A stretch of 64,000 bases of DNA from Seison nebaliae (GCA_023231475.1 JALJEE010001774.1:1-64000); one strand, 5' to 3'. Shown: positions 11,005 through 26,445, counted from the stretch's first letter. Numbers and translations are program-made. The notes: generated from the letters alone by a model not told the origin.

Positions 11005-14000
11005 TGGAATTTTGCACTAAAAATGATGAAATGTTACTATTTATAGATTTGCTCGAATGAAATTATCTTTCCAACGACTCTTCTAATGCTAACTCTAATT
11101 ACGATCATTACGTTACGTTAAAGAATATTTGTTGCTGATCATGTTAATCTCAAGATTTCTCCCAATCGATTGCATAGAATAATTTTAAATTTCCAATTAT
11201 TTCTCATATTTAATTTATAATAAAATAAATCTTATGAATTCGATAATAAAAATTTAATACTTTTCCTTTATTTATTTATATAATTTAATTTATAATAATT
11301 TCAATAAATCAATTTTCCTCCAAATGATTTTTTATGGAAATTTTAACGATTTCTTACAAAGTTTTCTCGATAATTGATAGTATGGATAAAAGAGAGAAAG
11401 AGAAAGAGTCGGAATTGAAATGTTATTAAAATACCAAATAAAATTAATATATTTTTTTTTCGGTTGTTCCAAGTAGATTAACATAACTGTCGAATATATG
11501 ATGTAATGGAGAGATAGAGTATATATACAAAATAGAATGTTCATCATCAAATGGCATGAGCTGTCGTCTCTCATTTCTTTATTCATATCATCATAAATGA
11601 TGGTTCGCTCTAAAGTTATTATCTCATCCATTTTCCCTATTTTCCAATTTAACATCGTATGTTAATTTTAAGAATCGAATTCAATTCTCATCAATTTTCA
11701 TTAAAAAACAAAATATTATTCAGAATAAAAATTATTAGAAAAGTTTTGTTGAAAATTATTTTTGTTTTCCTGGTGGAAGGAAGAAAAAAAATTCCGATTA
11801 TGTAATAAAGGAATAGTTGGGAATCAATTATCTATTTTACGTATTATCATGTTCTTTATTCTCCTCTGACGATTTTGGTTGATGATACAATTATTATATT
11901 AGACGAGGAGGATTATACATCAACGGATTAGTGTTATGTCAATGTTGTAGGAAGTTTAGGGTAAATGAAGTAGGAATATTGTGGGAGGAGTAGGTTGAAG
12001 AGTTATCACTTCCTCATTCAGTTTTATTTATTTTCTGATGATTTTATTGGAACTCACTAAAAGTATTCGATGTAAATTCTCGTAAATGAGAGAATGACGT
12101 TGACATTTCTATTTCCAGTTCGTTGGAAATGATAAAGTTCTCTGATAATTCTTCATTCATTCGGTGCCGTTCTTCTTGTTGTCAAATGAAATTTTTAATA
12201 ATTCTTATGATTATCAACGAATGTTAGCTTTCGGCTGACTTCATACGAACATGATCGTCGAGAAGAAAAAATTCAATAAAATAAATAAATCACATCATCA
12301 TTAACAAAAGACTAATAATAAGAAGAACAACAATAAAATTATTTATTGTAATTATTGCTCGAACATTCTTTTAATAAAGAACAGAAAGGAATAGCATGAC
12401 AAGAAAGAAGATGGTGGAAATTTCCTTATAATACGGTAGATGTCCGCATCGAAAGGAATGTATGATCGAATCCATCTGCCGGGCGAAGAAAGGAGAATTG
12501 CCACTTCCACCAATTTTATTAGAAGGAGAATTGGTGAGGGAAGAAAAAACAAGAGTGTTTTATTGGAGGAATCCTTATATTTTCCGGTTGATTATTGGAA
12601 AACTCGTTAAATTGATTTGTTTGTGACTGCCGAATATTTGAAGGCAATCAAATTGAACTTATTATTATTGAAATGTTGTTATCTCCTTCGAGGATAATAT
12701 TATTCAGATGTTCCACGTAATGAGTTTGAGAATATTGCTAATAAATGTTAATTGGAGAAGGAGTTACTTTTTATGGGAGTACCTGGAAGTTAATAGTTCT
12801 TTTCCCACAACTAAGACGGGGTGAGAGATCGGCTGAATAAAAAGTACATTAAGTGAAGATTTAATGGTAATGACACATAATTGTAGAAGAAATTTCTTTT
12901 ATAATCATTTCCACAATCATTTCTTCTTCTTTTACGACTGCACTATGTTAATTTGCTGAGGAACTTTATTACATCTTCATTTTTTCCGTCATCTCTTAAT
13001 TCTTTCTACTGTTCCAAGAAAGAAAAATAGAATGAACTTCAGAAATTATGAGCAGGAATTCTTCCATCGAAATCAGTTTCCTACTTAAACGAATTCAATG
13101 TGAACTCAAATCCATTCGTCGCTTTTTTGTTCTAGTTAAAGTCGATTGAAAATCATATTGACAAATGAGTCATCAACATCGCACCACTTCACCATCATCA
13201 TCGTCAATGGAAAAGAATTGATAAAAAAGACATTGATACTTAATCGCTCTTGACCTTCAATAGGGGAGGAGGGAACCGGTTCTAATATCTGAAAAATTTC
13301 CTCTTATATCACATCAATAACAATAATCTATAAGAAGGAGACGATGAAGAATAATCGTCATCAAACATAAAGATAATTATGATGATGGAGTAGTAGTTCT
13401 GTCTTGCAGCAAATCTTTTGATTTAGCAGATTATTTTCATTTGCATTCCTATTCAGTTAATCATCATCAGTCGTCTTTCTCATACGCATTAGGTATTAGG
13501 TGCAGCATACAATATGTGCCATCTTATAGGTTAGCACTAATTTTGTTGGATTTAAGGAAAATGCACGAATATTTTCAATAAACTTACGGTATTCTCATAA
13601 ATCGTAATAACAAGGAAAAATAATCGAGTTTTTGTTTTGGTTCAAAGAATTAACTATTTCTTCATTCTCTTCTTTCTTCTTATATGTTTCTAACATTCTA
13701 TCTTCTCCATTCGATCGTTCCTTATTATTTACGCGATTCTCTTTAATTATCCGATCTCAAAATTATTGTCAGATGAATCTAATATGACCATACAAGCAAA
13801 TATTGACGTTTCTTTTTTTTCTTTATAATTTATAACATTTTCCTAACGGAATCAAAATTCGATCATCGTAAAATATTATTTTTATGGCCAAACATTTTCC
13901 CATTTCAACAAACTAATAATTTTCGTTGAATATAATGTTGGGACATTAATTCCGTTTGTATTTCAACTCAATATTAAATGATTGATTTGTGAATCATTAA

Positions 14001-17000
14001 CAATATAATTTATTAGAAAAGGCTTTTCATCGAACTCATTCCATCACTGAATGAGATTAGTACTTGTACGATAAAAAAGAAACAACTAATAATTTATGTC
14101 GAACGAATTTAACAGGACCGATTTCGTAAATAACATAATTTACTCATATGATGACAAGCGATGATATGAGGAAGAGATAAATGTTTTAAATGGGAAAGTT
14201 GTAGTCGAAGGAAAAAGAATTAGCAGTAGATAGCGCAATAATTAGTAGAGTAGTTGAAGGATGAATTAAATGGAAAAATAGTTTCTATCATAACACCTTC
14301 CCAGTTTGAACGGTTCCCACACTACAACGCTATTATTGAATAATCAAATCGTTTAAGTTGGTTGAAGTTAATGGAATGAGAATTGGAAGACAAGAAGATG
14401 ATTTCTTGAGAAATTAGTTGAAATTATTTTAACGTTTCTTATATTCCACTTTTCGATTCTGTGAGGTTAATGCATTGGAAGTCGTATTCTACTTAAATCG
14501 ATTAGAGAAACCATATTTAACGATATCATAATAAAACAATGTTTCCTTCTTCAAAGTTCATTCATTTCTCGCTAAGTTTTTGGTAGGAAGTTCGAAGAAA
14601 TTTCTGCTCATTCTTTCTGTTTCTTTTGCGGATATTTAGTTTTGTGGCACTTTTCTAACTCTTTCTACAAATTATTTACTTAAGGCTTATCATTACTTAT
14701 CAGGGTTAAATGATGAAGATCCCGAGGCATTTCCTCATAAGATGTTGGGAATCAATATGATGAGACATTGGAATTATTAATCGATGTAGAAATGGATGTT
14801 TGTGGATTCTTCCTCAATCTTATTCAATGTTTGAGAGAAGTTCTTTTGTTGGTGGGAAATAATCCTCAAAATGAAGAATATAATTCGATTTTTGTTTATA
14901 GTTTTATAGTAGAATGAAAAAATTCTCTAATTCTTCTCGAGTTTTAAAAGATATTAATAATAATATTAATTTAATATTTCTGCAATGGCAATTATGTACT
15001 TGTTTGTTCAACAAAGTTTTAATTCGTGTCGGTATTGCTGATGGTCATAGTTTGTTAGGAGGGAGTGCAATTCTCCTTTACTAATCTGCTCTTACTAATA
15101 TCTAAATATATACTCTATCGAATCCACATGCAAAGAAAATAGTAATTCTCTTCTTAATTTCGTCTTCATCATCGACGAATTGGGATTGATTTGAGTTCTC
15201 CTGTACACGAACTTATGCATAGAAATAGCCATATGCATGGAAATAATGATTGTTCATTTTCTCCAAATTATATGCTCTCCCAATTGCATCCACTGCATCA
15301 ATGACCAACATGTAATTTCGATCCATGCACACACCACGTAGAGAGTGTCGGTATCATGATAACAAAGCAACTATTCGCACATGGCCATATTAGAAAGAAG
15401 CAGACTGACAGTTGTCCACTGCCATTAGGAGATGAGAGAAAAGTAAATTTATGATAGGACTTACCACCCGACACCTTTCATTCAACGTCAACTGCTTTCA
15501 ATACTATTGACTGAGACCGCTAATTCATTGAGTGAAAGAAATCGACCCATAATTAATAGTACATTTGGCAAATAATACTTTTCTCATTTTCTTTCATAGA
15601 AATAGAAATTAATATGAATTTCACCTTTATTCTATCCTTTCATCTTCACACAACAGACATATTTGTAACATCTACAAAATACTCTTTCAAATAACGTCAA
15701 ATTGTTCTTGTTCTCACCAATATTTAGAGACCAATTTCCTTTCTTGGAGAGAAGATTTATAACATAAAATAAAGTTCTACTTGGAAGTTTTTTTTTCAAC
15801 AAATATTCAACTTTTAATTTATTCTAATATATAAATAAGTTTATAAAGAAAACTTGAGCAAAAAATAATTTATTTTAGTGAAAAGTAAAAATTTTCTGAA
15901 AATACTTTATTTGAGTACTGTGTACTAATTTGAATATGGTGTCTACTAATTTTGTAGAATTTAAATTGGTTTTAGGTTTAATTTGAAAATTATTCTAATG
16001 AGATTAATGTTGGAAAATATGATAGTTATTGGTTTAATTAATCTCCTTGTGAAGTAAATGAGTCGTTGATTGGAACGGAATTAATAATTATTCGTCAAAA
16101 GATGAAACTTTCTCATTGAGAGTACGTGATGACTCATCACTGATGAGAATTTGTCAAAAAAAGGAATTCACGGAATGGTTAACATTCCTGAGTAGATACG
16201 TATATTTGTTACAATCATTCCTGCGACTACATTACAATTAGTCTCACTTCCACTATTGATAGATAGTCAATAGGACAAAACGATTAGTAAGTGGAATGAA
16301 GCGATACAACTTCCCATATCGAATTGCAGTGAAAGTAGCATAACTTCCGTATCCTATTTCTCGTCTCTCAAGTGTTCGTCGATGTCCTAATCATAGTTGT
16401 CGTTCTCACTAATTTTTTCCATTCATCAAAACTATTTATTTATCTATTCCATCCAGATGATTGTTTTCTATTCCACTTCATCAGTAACAGTTCTTCATAT
16501 ATTGTAATTATTAAATGAAAACAACAACAACAATCCTTCCGTATATCGCCCAAACCATTTATCTTTGTGCATTTGAAAATCGTTGTATTTACTCGTCAAT
16601 TGTTGGGAACTCTTCATTCATTCTCTTTAAACATAATCATGTTCCAGTAACCGAATTAATCTGCATCATCATTCACTTACCACCAAGTACTCAGTGTAGC
16701 CGATGGTCAGATTTTTTTTCATCTACTCACATTCTGTTTTAAATGAACAGTAAACACATCCTAAACTGCCTTTAGCTTGAAGGTTTCTCTTATGCTCCAA
16801 TTCATCTGGTAAATACATCGATGAATCTGCCGACGTTTTCATTAATCATTCTTCTCCCAAAAATAAATCATCATCTAAACTAATCGCTTTAAATTCATCA
16901 ATCTTCCGCATCGTTGCTGTTCAGCTGATTCCTTAAAACATTTTTGAAAAATCAAAAAATCATCTCATAATTTCGTGTTTCTCCCATCGCACTATATTTC

Positions 17001-20000
17001 CAATTTCTTTCCGCAACATTATTACAAAATTTCATTAGTTAATTAACTCATTAGTAAAGTTTACTAATTCATAAAGTAACACAAATAAATAATACGACAT
17101 GTAAGTTTACCGAAAAAGGAATTCCTCCTGATTATTCCCTCTAAAATTCCTGGGCATCATATGAACTTCCTTCTCCATGTTTTCTTATTTTTTTCTTATT
17201 TACCTCTCTAATGTCACTCCCAACAGATAAACGTGAGGAAACTATACATTTTTCAGCTCGAATAAATTTTGAGATAATCTTCTTCATTTCGTCGTCGAGT
17301 TTCGACCACATTCGCACTAGAAATTTCTCTTTCTATTGTTTTTTTTTTAAACAATCTCCATTGCTTCATAATATTGTGTTAAGCATCAGATTAGAAAGAA
17401 ATGAACGTATGATAACATAAATAAGTTCCCATTCATCATCTTTCGAAACGAATTGATCTATGATATTTTGACAAGTGAATTTCCACACTAATCGCCCAAT
17501 TCAATCCCACATTTTTCAGTTTTATCTCATTCATTCTCGTGAAACAATTCGTCAAAAGCGTTTCATTTATTATGACAAAAACGAAAACGGTTTCAAAGTT
17601 CAACAAATTGTCGTTGCCATTAGAAGATTACATCAGAATAACTGAACTCGTGGTTACGGTTTGATAGTAGAAGAAAAGATGAAAACGCCTTTGGTTACTA
17701 TTTTCCCCCTAAATAGCTTTTTTTCCATTTGGAAAACGAATTGAAATTTTTAGGAGGAAGAATTTCCCATTTAACATTTTCTTCAAACTTTTATAATGAA
17801 AATCATTCCGAAAAGAAGAACGTCATTCGAGAGTTTAATAGCTTTTCTCAATTCGATATAACGTGTTTGTTTGTTCAAATCACATTTGTACTCAGATGTT
17901 AGAAGAGTCGATCAGGAACAGTGGAACAATCTTTATTTCCGCAATCGCCCAATTACCAAACTATACAAACTACTAAAACGGTTTTAGAAGTTTTTCCAAA
18001 AATTTTTCCTCGAAATTCTTCCTCTGTTTTTTTTATAGTCAAGTGAAAAGTTATTTTTCTTAAACAAATATTTCAAATCTCAACATTCCAACGGGAGAGT
18101 TTGTTTAGTTTTAATCTTTCTTTCCTACTTCATTTTCTTCTAAGATTTCACTTATCAAATTAACAATTTAACGAGAGATCTTTGATCGTAACCAGATTAC
18201 GAGTCAAAAAGAAGGAAATTACGAGCTGAAAAGATGATAATTACAGGTTGAAAAAAGGGAGGGAATTGGGACATAAATTAAGAGAAATTTTATTCATTTC
18301 TCAATTTAGTTAGAGGAAAGTCAGATGATTTATCTTTGAAAATTGAAAGATCATTTCGTTTCCTTTAGACGCTACAGAAAATTGCACAAAATTTAAGAGA
18401 ATGATTGACAGCTGATGGATATTCCCATATCCAGTGTCCATATCAGATCGTAATATGAACAGGTGAAACAGGAGGACAAAAATGAGTTATTATTATTTTT
18501 GTCTTTCAATCGAACAGTTGTTTGGGTCGTCGAGAAGTCATCCATCATCATGATGTATATGTTAAAGTTAATCAATCTATCTCTCCAGTCGTAATCTCAT
18601 CGATGAATCATCAATATCGATAAGAGATCGAAGAATGGCAAATAAATATGATTTTAGAATTAAAATTAAAAGAACGAACAAGTTCATCTCATTTGAGATT
18701 AGTTTTGACGGATTCATTTTTAATTTATTTATGTATATAAATCATGATAATCATCTTTTATTGATAACATGCAACATCAACCACAATAACTTTCACTATG
18801 TGTCTGTTGGGTATTGCATGTCAACTGAATTGTCAAGAGTTTTCATTTTATTCAATACTCCCTCTCTTCTATCAAATGTTCTACCATTTATTCTGGTTCT
18901 TTGTTTTGGAAGTGTTTCTCTCGTTCTTCTTAGGAGGATAATAATAATAATTATTACTATCGATTGTAAGAAATTTGAATTTTCATTGAAACGAATCAAA
19001 ACAAATTATCTTGTTTTACCTTCAAACGGAAATTAATCTTCTCATTCACCCATTCATATGGTTGCAGTTGAGGCATGAGACATCGTTCTTGTAGTTTGCA
19101 TGTCGAGAAAGGAGAAAAAGAAATTTCATTTCAAGGTTTTCACAAATCATAATTATCTATTTCTATTTGTTTTCTTCATGAAGACAATCGATTGAAGAGA
19201 AGAGATTTATTCCGCTTTTCCACATTTCCCATAAGAGTTTTGTAAGCAGGGAGTAGATGAATGCACAAACCTCTTTTTCCAATGATCATATTTCTCATTT
19301 GAATCTCATATCATCCACTGATAGAACGGTATCATGATTCATAGAAGTAATTTAGCGAAGTAGCTCCAGAATGAGTCGTAGTTGGAAAGTTTCATTCCCC
19401 TTTAATTCTTTTATCAAACGCAAACTTTTATCATTTCCATTTAATTCTTTATCAAACGCAAATTTTTATCATTCGATTTAAGTTGATGACGGAATGATAT
19501 CATTCCGATGATTCGGTAACTTCAAACGAAAACCATCAACGCGAAACAGAAAAATCATTTTTCTTTCTCTCCCCAAACCAAATTCACTCGTTCTAATTAT
19601 GAAAGATTCGTTTATTCTTCTATTGATCATGATAGGAAAGTATGGATGATGATGATGATGTCTAGTACTTCCACCTATTCGCTTTCTCCTATTAAATCCA
19701 ATTATGGTAGAGATAGACAGTAAAACGGTCAATTCTTTCTTCCTCATCAATATTCTCTTCTTCTTTCTACTCTTTCTATGATTTATGAGTAACCGAATTA
19801 CATATTCGGATGGACGATTATACATTTCCATATTTTGTTATCTTCTAACAATATTATGTAAGAGAATTCCACATTTCCACTACTCACCCCACAAATACTC
19901 TGCCATTTTGTTCATTAACAATAATTAATTCATCTTTTCCTCCTTTCATTTCTACCATTTTCCAGTTGAGAACATTCATCTCATTTCATTTTTCTCCAAA

Positions 20001-23000
20001 TTGTTCCAATCGAACTCACTTCGATAATATATCGTCACTTACGTCATTCTCTCTGGTAATAAAGAATTGTCAGATACTGGAATGAATTGTCGAATCTTTT
20101 TTCTTTTATTCCCAAATAAAACCGCAACATTTGATCTATGACGATTGTGTTACTTTTGTAACTTTATATTATTCATCTGTTTACCAATCTTCTTCTTCTT
20201 TTTCTTCTTTTGCAGTTAGTGAAATTATTACGTAAGAAAATAGTAGAAGATCTAAAGTAATATTTTCTCATTTCGGAAGTTTGTTTCAGTTGATGAAACG
20301 GTTTTCTGATTTTAAAAAATAAATATTGAAGAAATTTTGATTTGCAGAATATCAGAATTTCATTCAATCTATAATCGATAAATATTCCGTATTTATTTTC
20401 CTTTTCCCAATTTCAATTAAAACGGTAAACGACGTGGTTCTGAGAGGAATCCGATGAAGGATATTCATGAGAATTCTGCGGGATTTCCAATTTGCCTTAA
20501 GGCAAAAACATCTGGAATCATGATTCATTTGATACCGTTACACATGGAAAATAACAATTGTGAAATAGACGAAAGATCAATTTCTCAATTTTCACACTTC
20601 GAACAGATGGATGATCAGTGGGAGAATTGGAAGAATGAATTTATCATAACGAGATAACTAACTACCTATTCGCATTAGTGACAAGATAAGAAGAAAATTT
20701 TCTCTTGAAAAACTTCCGAGGAAGATGGAATGAGAAAGAGAGAAAAGGAGTGCATTTATCAATAAAGCATGTAGAGGAACAACTGTCGTGTAACGGTAAA
20801 AGGAAAGAGAATGAATTGAGGATTGACAATTTGTGCATTGACGAGAGTTGACTCCCAAGTATTTCTTATCAGTAAATTTATTTATCAGATCATTGCATCA
20901 AAAAATATTGTTGTTGTCATCATCACCATTCCTCCATGCTCATGTCGTTACAGTTGTTGAGTGTGTGGATGATGGTCAGACCGTTGGGAATCATTCATTC
21001 CCTGTCATAATTAATGTTTATTAGAAAGTTAGACTAAGATAATGGTTCGATAATCGAACGACACATAACCAGAAGAATTGCTTCCTTCATTCATTTCTCC
21101 AAAGTTCCTTATCTTTCAAGAAGCGAATTCTACTGAACAAATTTATTTCTATTCACATTTCTGTCAAAACTCTAAACTGAACTGGAAGATATTAAGTTCG
21201 TTTAAGTAACTGTTTTCCTTAACTGTTCAACTCATAATTCTTATGACAAATAACTGTCGATGAGAAAAATGAAATAAATTGGGAATGGAGCAATTGTAGT
21301 GGACGTTAATCAATTTCTTTTGGAATTTCCACTCTAATTCGGTACAATCATTCTCATCTTCAGACTGGTAGTACGATTAGGAAGATTTGGAATGAATGTT
21401 TACTTTTATTAAGTGGTGCGAAGAAAAACACCGAAAATCTTCTAATTTGATTTTAGAGATACTAATGTTTTCATTCTGTTACTTTCACTCACACACTCAG
21501 TCGTCGGTGCGCAAATGAAGATGTGTGTGAATAGATCCACATTATTCATTTACACATTTTACGTAATCTCTTTTTTCATGGTCCGATACATTCGATCTAC
21601 TAATCACATAATTCGATAATGGAACTGTCGGTTATGTGGAAAAGTTTTCCAAATCTAATTTGATTCTTCTATTTGGACTTCTTTTCTTCCCCCCGAAAAA
21701 GAAAATTTCATATTTAATGAAACAGATATCTAATGAATCAATGGATATATTTCAAGTAAATTTTTATTTTAAGTGAAAATGTTTTTATAATTTTTTTAAT
21801 TTCATTATTTATCATCTTATTTTTTTACTATCAATATTTCATCCCATGAGATTTGCGAGGAGGAACATTCAATATATTCTTGTCAAATGATAAGTAAATA
21901 ATAATTTGAGATTTTGTTCAAACACTTCACACTCATTTTCGAAGAGTAATTGACGAGAAATTATTCTCTGCGGCTATATTGCTCAATACTTGAGATTGTC
22001 GTTACCATGACAACACTAACAGAAAATTCAGAAGATTTATCCCATTGTTTTCTAATGAAGATTTGATTGAATCAAATTCGTCAATTTGTTCACTTTAATC
22101 GTTTTGTCGTGTAGAACGATTTGGAAATGATTTCTCATAAAATTTTGCTTCTCCAAGAAAAGAAGGAATGGTAAATCTTTATAATTTATTCATAATTACT
22201 TCCATTCCCCTCACTATCACCAAATTATGGACAATTAAATAACAATTGATGTAATTCTAATTTTATTTCTATTTGATGATGGAAGACGAACAAGAAATTC
22301 TCCGGAAATGTCCTGATTATCGCAATCAATAAATATGTGTACCTCCTCCCCATTTCTTCTCGTCCATTTCTTTTCAATTATCCTCTCACATATCGAGATT
22401 CGTCGAACAATCGGTCATTAATGGGGAGGGGGAGAAGAAAGCATTCATCTCATTCTCACAGCAAGCCATCAACATTTGAGTGATGTTTGACCAGTATGAG
22501 ATTGGAGTCGAATCGAACCATAAAAAGTGATAGTAGATTATAATAATAATGACACCTTGAACACGTTTCATTTCCCCATTTTTCATAATTATCTCCATTG
22601 TCAGGTGTCGGTGATGCAGATGAGAGATGGAGAATAATATACTATTAGGAACAGATGTAGTAAATGTATCGAGATTAATTGAAATTCTCCCAAATCATGT
22701 GACGGAGGTGGACAGTGGCTATTCTCAACAATTCTGCTCTAAACATTTGAATATTCTTTTATTGTTAAATGAGACGTGGCCGATTAAGTGAGTCGAGTGG
22801 AAAGAAGGTCACGTTTTTCATAAAGAAGAATGTCTTCATATCGAACACACTCATTCTTTTCCTTCAAAGTAATCGACGATTACTTTTACTGTCGAAACTG
22901 AATTTTTTCTTCACAATCTGATCTCTCATTCTTCTCATTCTTCTCAAGATTATTTTGATAATATCGAAATAATCATATAAATATTTGACACGTATTTCCG

Positions 23001-25710
23001 ACTTTGATTGAGAAGTATGATTTTAAATAAACAAAATCTGATATCGGCTAAGATGAAGGGGGAGGATGAGAATTTAATGGAAATGAACTTACCAATTTGA
23101 TGATTAAAGGAATGACTTCCGATTTCTGGTATTGTGTCGAAGTGACAGAAGATATTTTATCGAAATATTTTATCGAAATATCTACTTGTTATTTTCATGT
23201 GTTTGAAGTGCGCTGAAAATATTCCAAATTAAAATACGATAGAAATTCCTTTCATTCACATCACATTTCTCACATCGATTAATCGATAAAATTTTAATAT
23301 TCATAATTCTCGATCTTTTAAGGAATTCCTATTAAATTGAATTTTAAAGGAAAATATAGTTTCTACTTATTTCTTCATTTTCTTTTCAAGTAGAACGTTT
23401 TCTTTCTGATCGTCGATTGAATATGACTAAATGAAGAAAAAAGTGGTCGAATAAGTAACCATCATTCTGAACGATAACGAACATTCTTAATTGTTTTCGT
23501 GATTTATGTCAAACGACGAAAAGAATTTATTTCATTGTATTGGGAGTTACATGGGAAAATTGGAAGACATTCACTTTCTTGAAAGAAAGTTGAGGACGTG
23601 CAATTTCTAATGGAACATGTTTCCAATTATTCCAATATTTCTCCTCAATTTTTCTGTTATATGATCATTCTTTCCATTGACGACAATCGAATTTTCCTTA
23701 ATAATATTTATCTAATTCATTTACAATTCTCGGCGAACGTCGGATATTTTTACAAATGTCATTGAAGTGATTTATTTTTAGGAAATTTAGTTGAAACTAA
23801 ATTTATTATTAGTTCGTCAACTAGGAATTGTTTACGAATTTGTTTGTTTGTTTGGATTGATAATGAAAATTGAATATGTGGAACGTACGGAAATTCATTA
23901 ACATCAGACGAATTTTCTGCAGCGAATGAGGAAGAAGAAGAAGTTGAGTGTAAATAGTTTTGACCTTTCATAATTAAAGTGTTAATTGAAGGAGACATAG
24001 AGCTCTAATCGGTACATCGTGAATGTATGTTGTTAGAAGTTATGATACGTCCGATCTCAGATTTCTTCATCATCATCATCTTCTTCATTTCGATGCGGTA
24101 GAAGAAATTGAGATGTTTTCACCTTCATTTCCTCCATCATTTCACTTCCATCATATACCACACGAGATGATTTTAGGAGAAATGTTTAGAAAGACTTCCT
24201 ATTGTGAGTTAGTTAATGAAATGAATGAAGGATGGAAATGGAGGAGATATTGGTGAAGATGAGTGATATAATCCATAATGGATGAAGTTATGAATAATAA
24301 TTGATATTTGACAACTATTTGATCACTCACAAATTCCTTTTCACTTCCTTATCCATCGACGATTTGTTATTCTTTCTCATACGTTTCCCCTTTCAACAGT
24401 CAGAGATTTAGTCATTCCGTCTCTCCAAATCCCACCAATCTCAATTTGCTTTATGGAGGAAGGAGATTGTTACAATGAGTCGATGTTTGTCCGTTTCCAA
24501 AATGTGAAGGTGTTGACGGAGGAGTCAATGAACTCTACCACATCACCAATCTTGATAAGATGATTGGTAAGATCATGTCGATCGATTATATAATCGTCGT
24601 TATTTATCTATTTTTTTATCTACGTCCATATAATTTTCATTTCTTTCATTTGATGAGATAGAAGATGGTTTGAGAACAATTAATATCGAACCACACTATC
24701 GACAAACAATACATCGACTGATTGCTGTGAGATGGAAAGCGGAAATTAGTAACAATCATGAGAGTTCAATCTCTTCATTAGTTATTGGCATTAGTAGTAT
24801 GATGATAGAGAGAGTAGAGAATAGATACACAAGATGATCTTAGCCTAGTCATAAGTCGTCGATAAATATTCGAATTGAATTAACTGATTATTTGAGAGGG
24901 GGAGTGAATAAATCGAATCATTCCCATCATGTCAATGAAGATGACGATAACAACTCCTTCTCAAAGTCAATAATAAGAATTTCATAAATTGATGATCTTT
25001 TCATCATTATCTTATAAATGTTTAATTGTCATATTGGTAGAGACGATATACCATTTATGTTGTTTACTTATATGCCAATTGAAGTTGGAAGATGAAACGA
25101 TCGAACGATTGACCTGATTCATCCATTTTTTTCTATTGCCTCATATCTTCACTGGTTACAATGAAATTATTAGTTGTATTGCGATCATGGCGTGTAGACA
25201 AGTGGTAGACGAGGAGTTACTTTGTTCGATTACTTTTTCTTCTTCTTCTTCTTCCATTGCGTTCGTCCTTAACTCACTCGTCAATCGTTCATTGCATGAT
25301 ACATTTTATTCTCACAAAACATTAATACTCTAATTTTAGAAATGAGCTTATGAGAATCGAAGGAGACTAACTCTAGCGCAAGAACACAATTGAGTTTTGT
25401 GAAGAAGAAGAAGAAGAATGGAGTGTTTCTCTAACAATTCAACGAAGAAATTTCTCCTTCTTATCTTCTTTAGTTTGTTCATCTAATCTCGTTGATCATG
25501 TGCGATAAATGAAAACGAATCAATTTAACTTTCTCTTCCTCTTAATTCGAGAAGTAGAGAAAGGTTCTCGGAGCAAATTGAATTTAATAGTTGCATGAAT
25601 TAATAGTGATCATCAATGATGATGTGTATGAGGGAGAAATCAAAAAAAAAAGAAACATTTTCTTCACAAAATTTATTATAATTCAATAATTGATTTTTTC
25701 CCATATTAAA
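11005..25710. other. 14.7-kb interval without a supportable gene
   Basis: Open frames on both strands are short, mostly start with non-ATG codons and have no recognisable product. Longest are 18635-19036 (+, 133 codons) and 19478-19831 (-, 117 codons). I see short trinucleotide tracts (GAT near 19644-19660, GAA near 23931, CTT near 20191 and 25229), one short direct repeat listed separately, and no tRNA-like B box, LTR pair, terminal inverted repeat or reverse transcriptase. If the first exon of the UNC-5-like gene lies further upstream than the candidate at 25711, part of this is its intron; otherwise it is intergenic. Its length, beside genes spaced by a few hundred bases, suggests regulatory DNA. 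Confidence 0.6.
19402..19474. repeat. short imperfect direct repeat (two copies)
   Basis: Two adjacent copies of a 34-39 bp stretch: 19402-19440 and 19441-19474. Both start TTAATTCTTT and contain ATCAAACGCAAA. They differ by a small indel and a substitution. Probably a local duplication. Confidence 0.8.
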
Positions 25711-25797
25711 ATGAGTGTGATTATTCTAATCGTTCTTCATGGCCTCTTCAAGTTCAATATGTGGATTATCATGTTGTTATGTAATGATCATGCATTT
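25711..25797 (+). other. candidate first coding exon (signal peptide) of the UNC-5-like gene
   Basis: ATG in an A-rich context (TTAAAATGAG) opens 29 residues that read as a signal peptide: MSVIILIVLHGLF, then a second hydrophobic patch WIIMLLC. The exon would end at a donor GTTAAGTG in phase 0. That fits a phase-0 acceptor (TTTGTGCAG) at 26445, with a 648-bp intron. The downstream exon needs a secretory start and has none of its own. No homology supports this exon; the fit of phase, donor and hydrophobicity is the whole case. Confidence 0.4.
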
Positions 25798-26445
25798 GTT
25801 AAGTGCACTTTTCTTTCTCTCAATGAACGATCAGGTTTGAGTATGATGACGACGATGCTTCAAGTGGTTAATAAGTAAAAAAATCATTTCCTTCTTCTCC
25901 CTAGTCATATTGAAAGTATTATTATAGAAGTTTTATTCTCTTTAGCATTCCTCCTTTTTTTCCATCAATGATTTCATTCAATCTTTCCATCAAAACCATC
26001 ATTTCGATGACATTATGATGAACAGGTTAAAGAATAATCAAGAACATTAAACTTTCTTATATTCCTATCAAATTCCATTTCCAATGAACTATTCTATTCT
26101 ATTCCATTCCATTCTTCTTTCTTCTACTTCTTCTTCTTCTTCTATGACAAGAAGAAACTGATGTAATTTTGTCGATCGAACTACCAGATCGATTATTTCC
26201 CTAATGATATGAACTGAACGTCTCTGTGTATTTGGCATAAAACTGGAACTGATTTAAATTTCATAAACTTTTCATATTTTATGTCATTCCTTCACTTTCT
26301 TAAATGTTTATCACTTATTTATTTCTTCAATAATTCGTCGAATAATAAACGTCATTTATTTTTCATTTTTCATTTTCTCATAGAAATTTTCTTCTTTTTC
26401 CACGAAATTTAATGCTGCATTCGACTCAATAGAAGATTTGTGCAG

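Noticed and set aside
12352-12552. 66-codon minus-strand frame with a hydrophobic start
   Set aside because: It has only a non-ATG start and no recognisable product.
18635-19036. 133-codon plus-strand frame in the gene-free block
   Set aside because: Composition follows local base content and no domain is seen.
20191-20242. Pyrimidine tract, CAG, 16 bp, then GTAAGA: possible microexon
   Set aside because: No flanking exons or protein context to support it.
20454-20657. 67-codon ATG frame of fairly complex composition
   Set aside because: No homology, splice partner or polyadenylation support; left inside the gene-free block.
11005-25710. Transposable element or virus-like element
   Set aside because: No terminal repeats, polymerase, integrase or transposase signatures were seen anywhere in the window.
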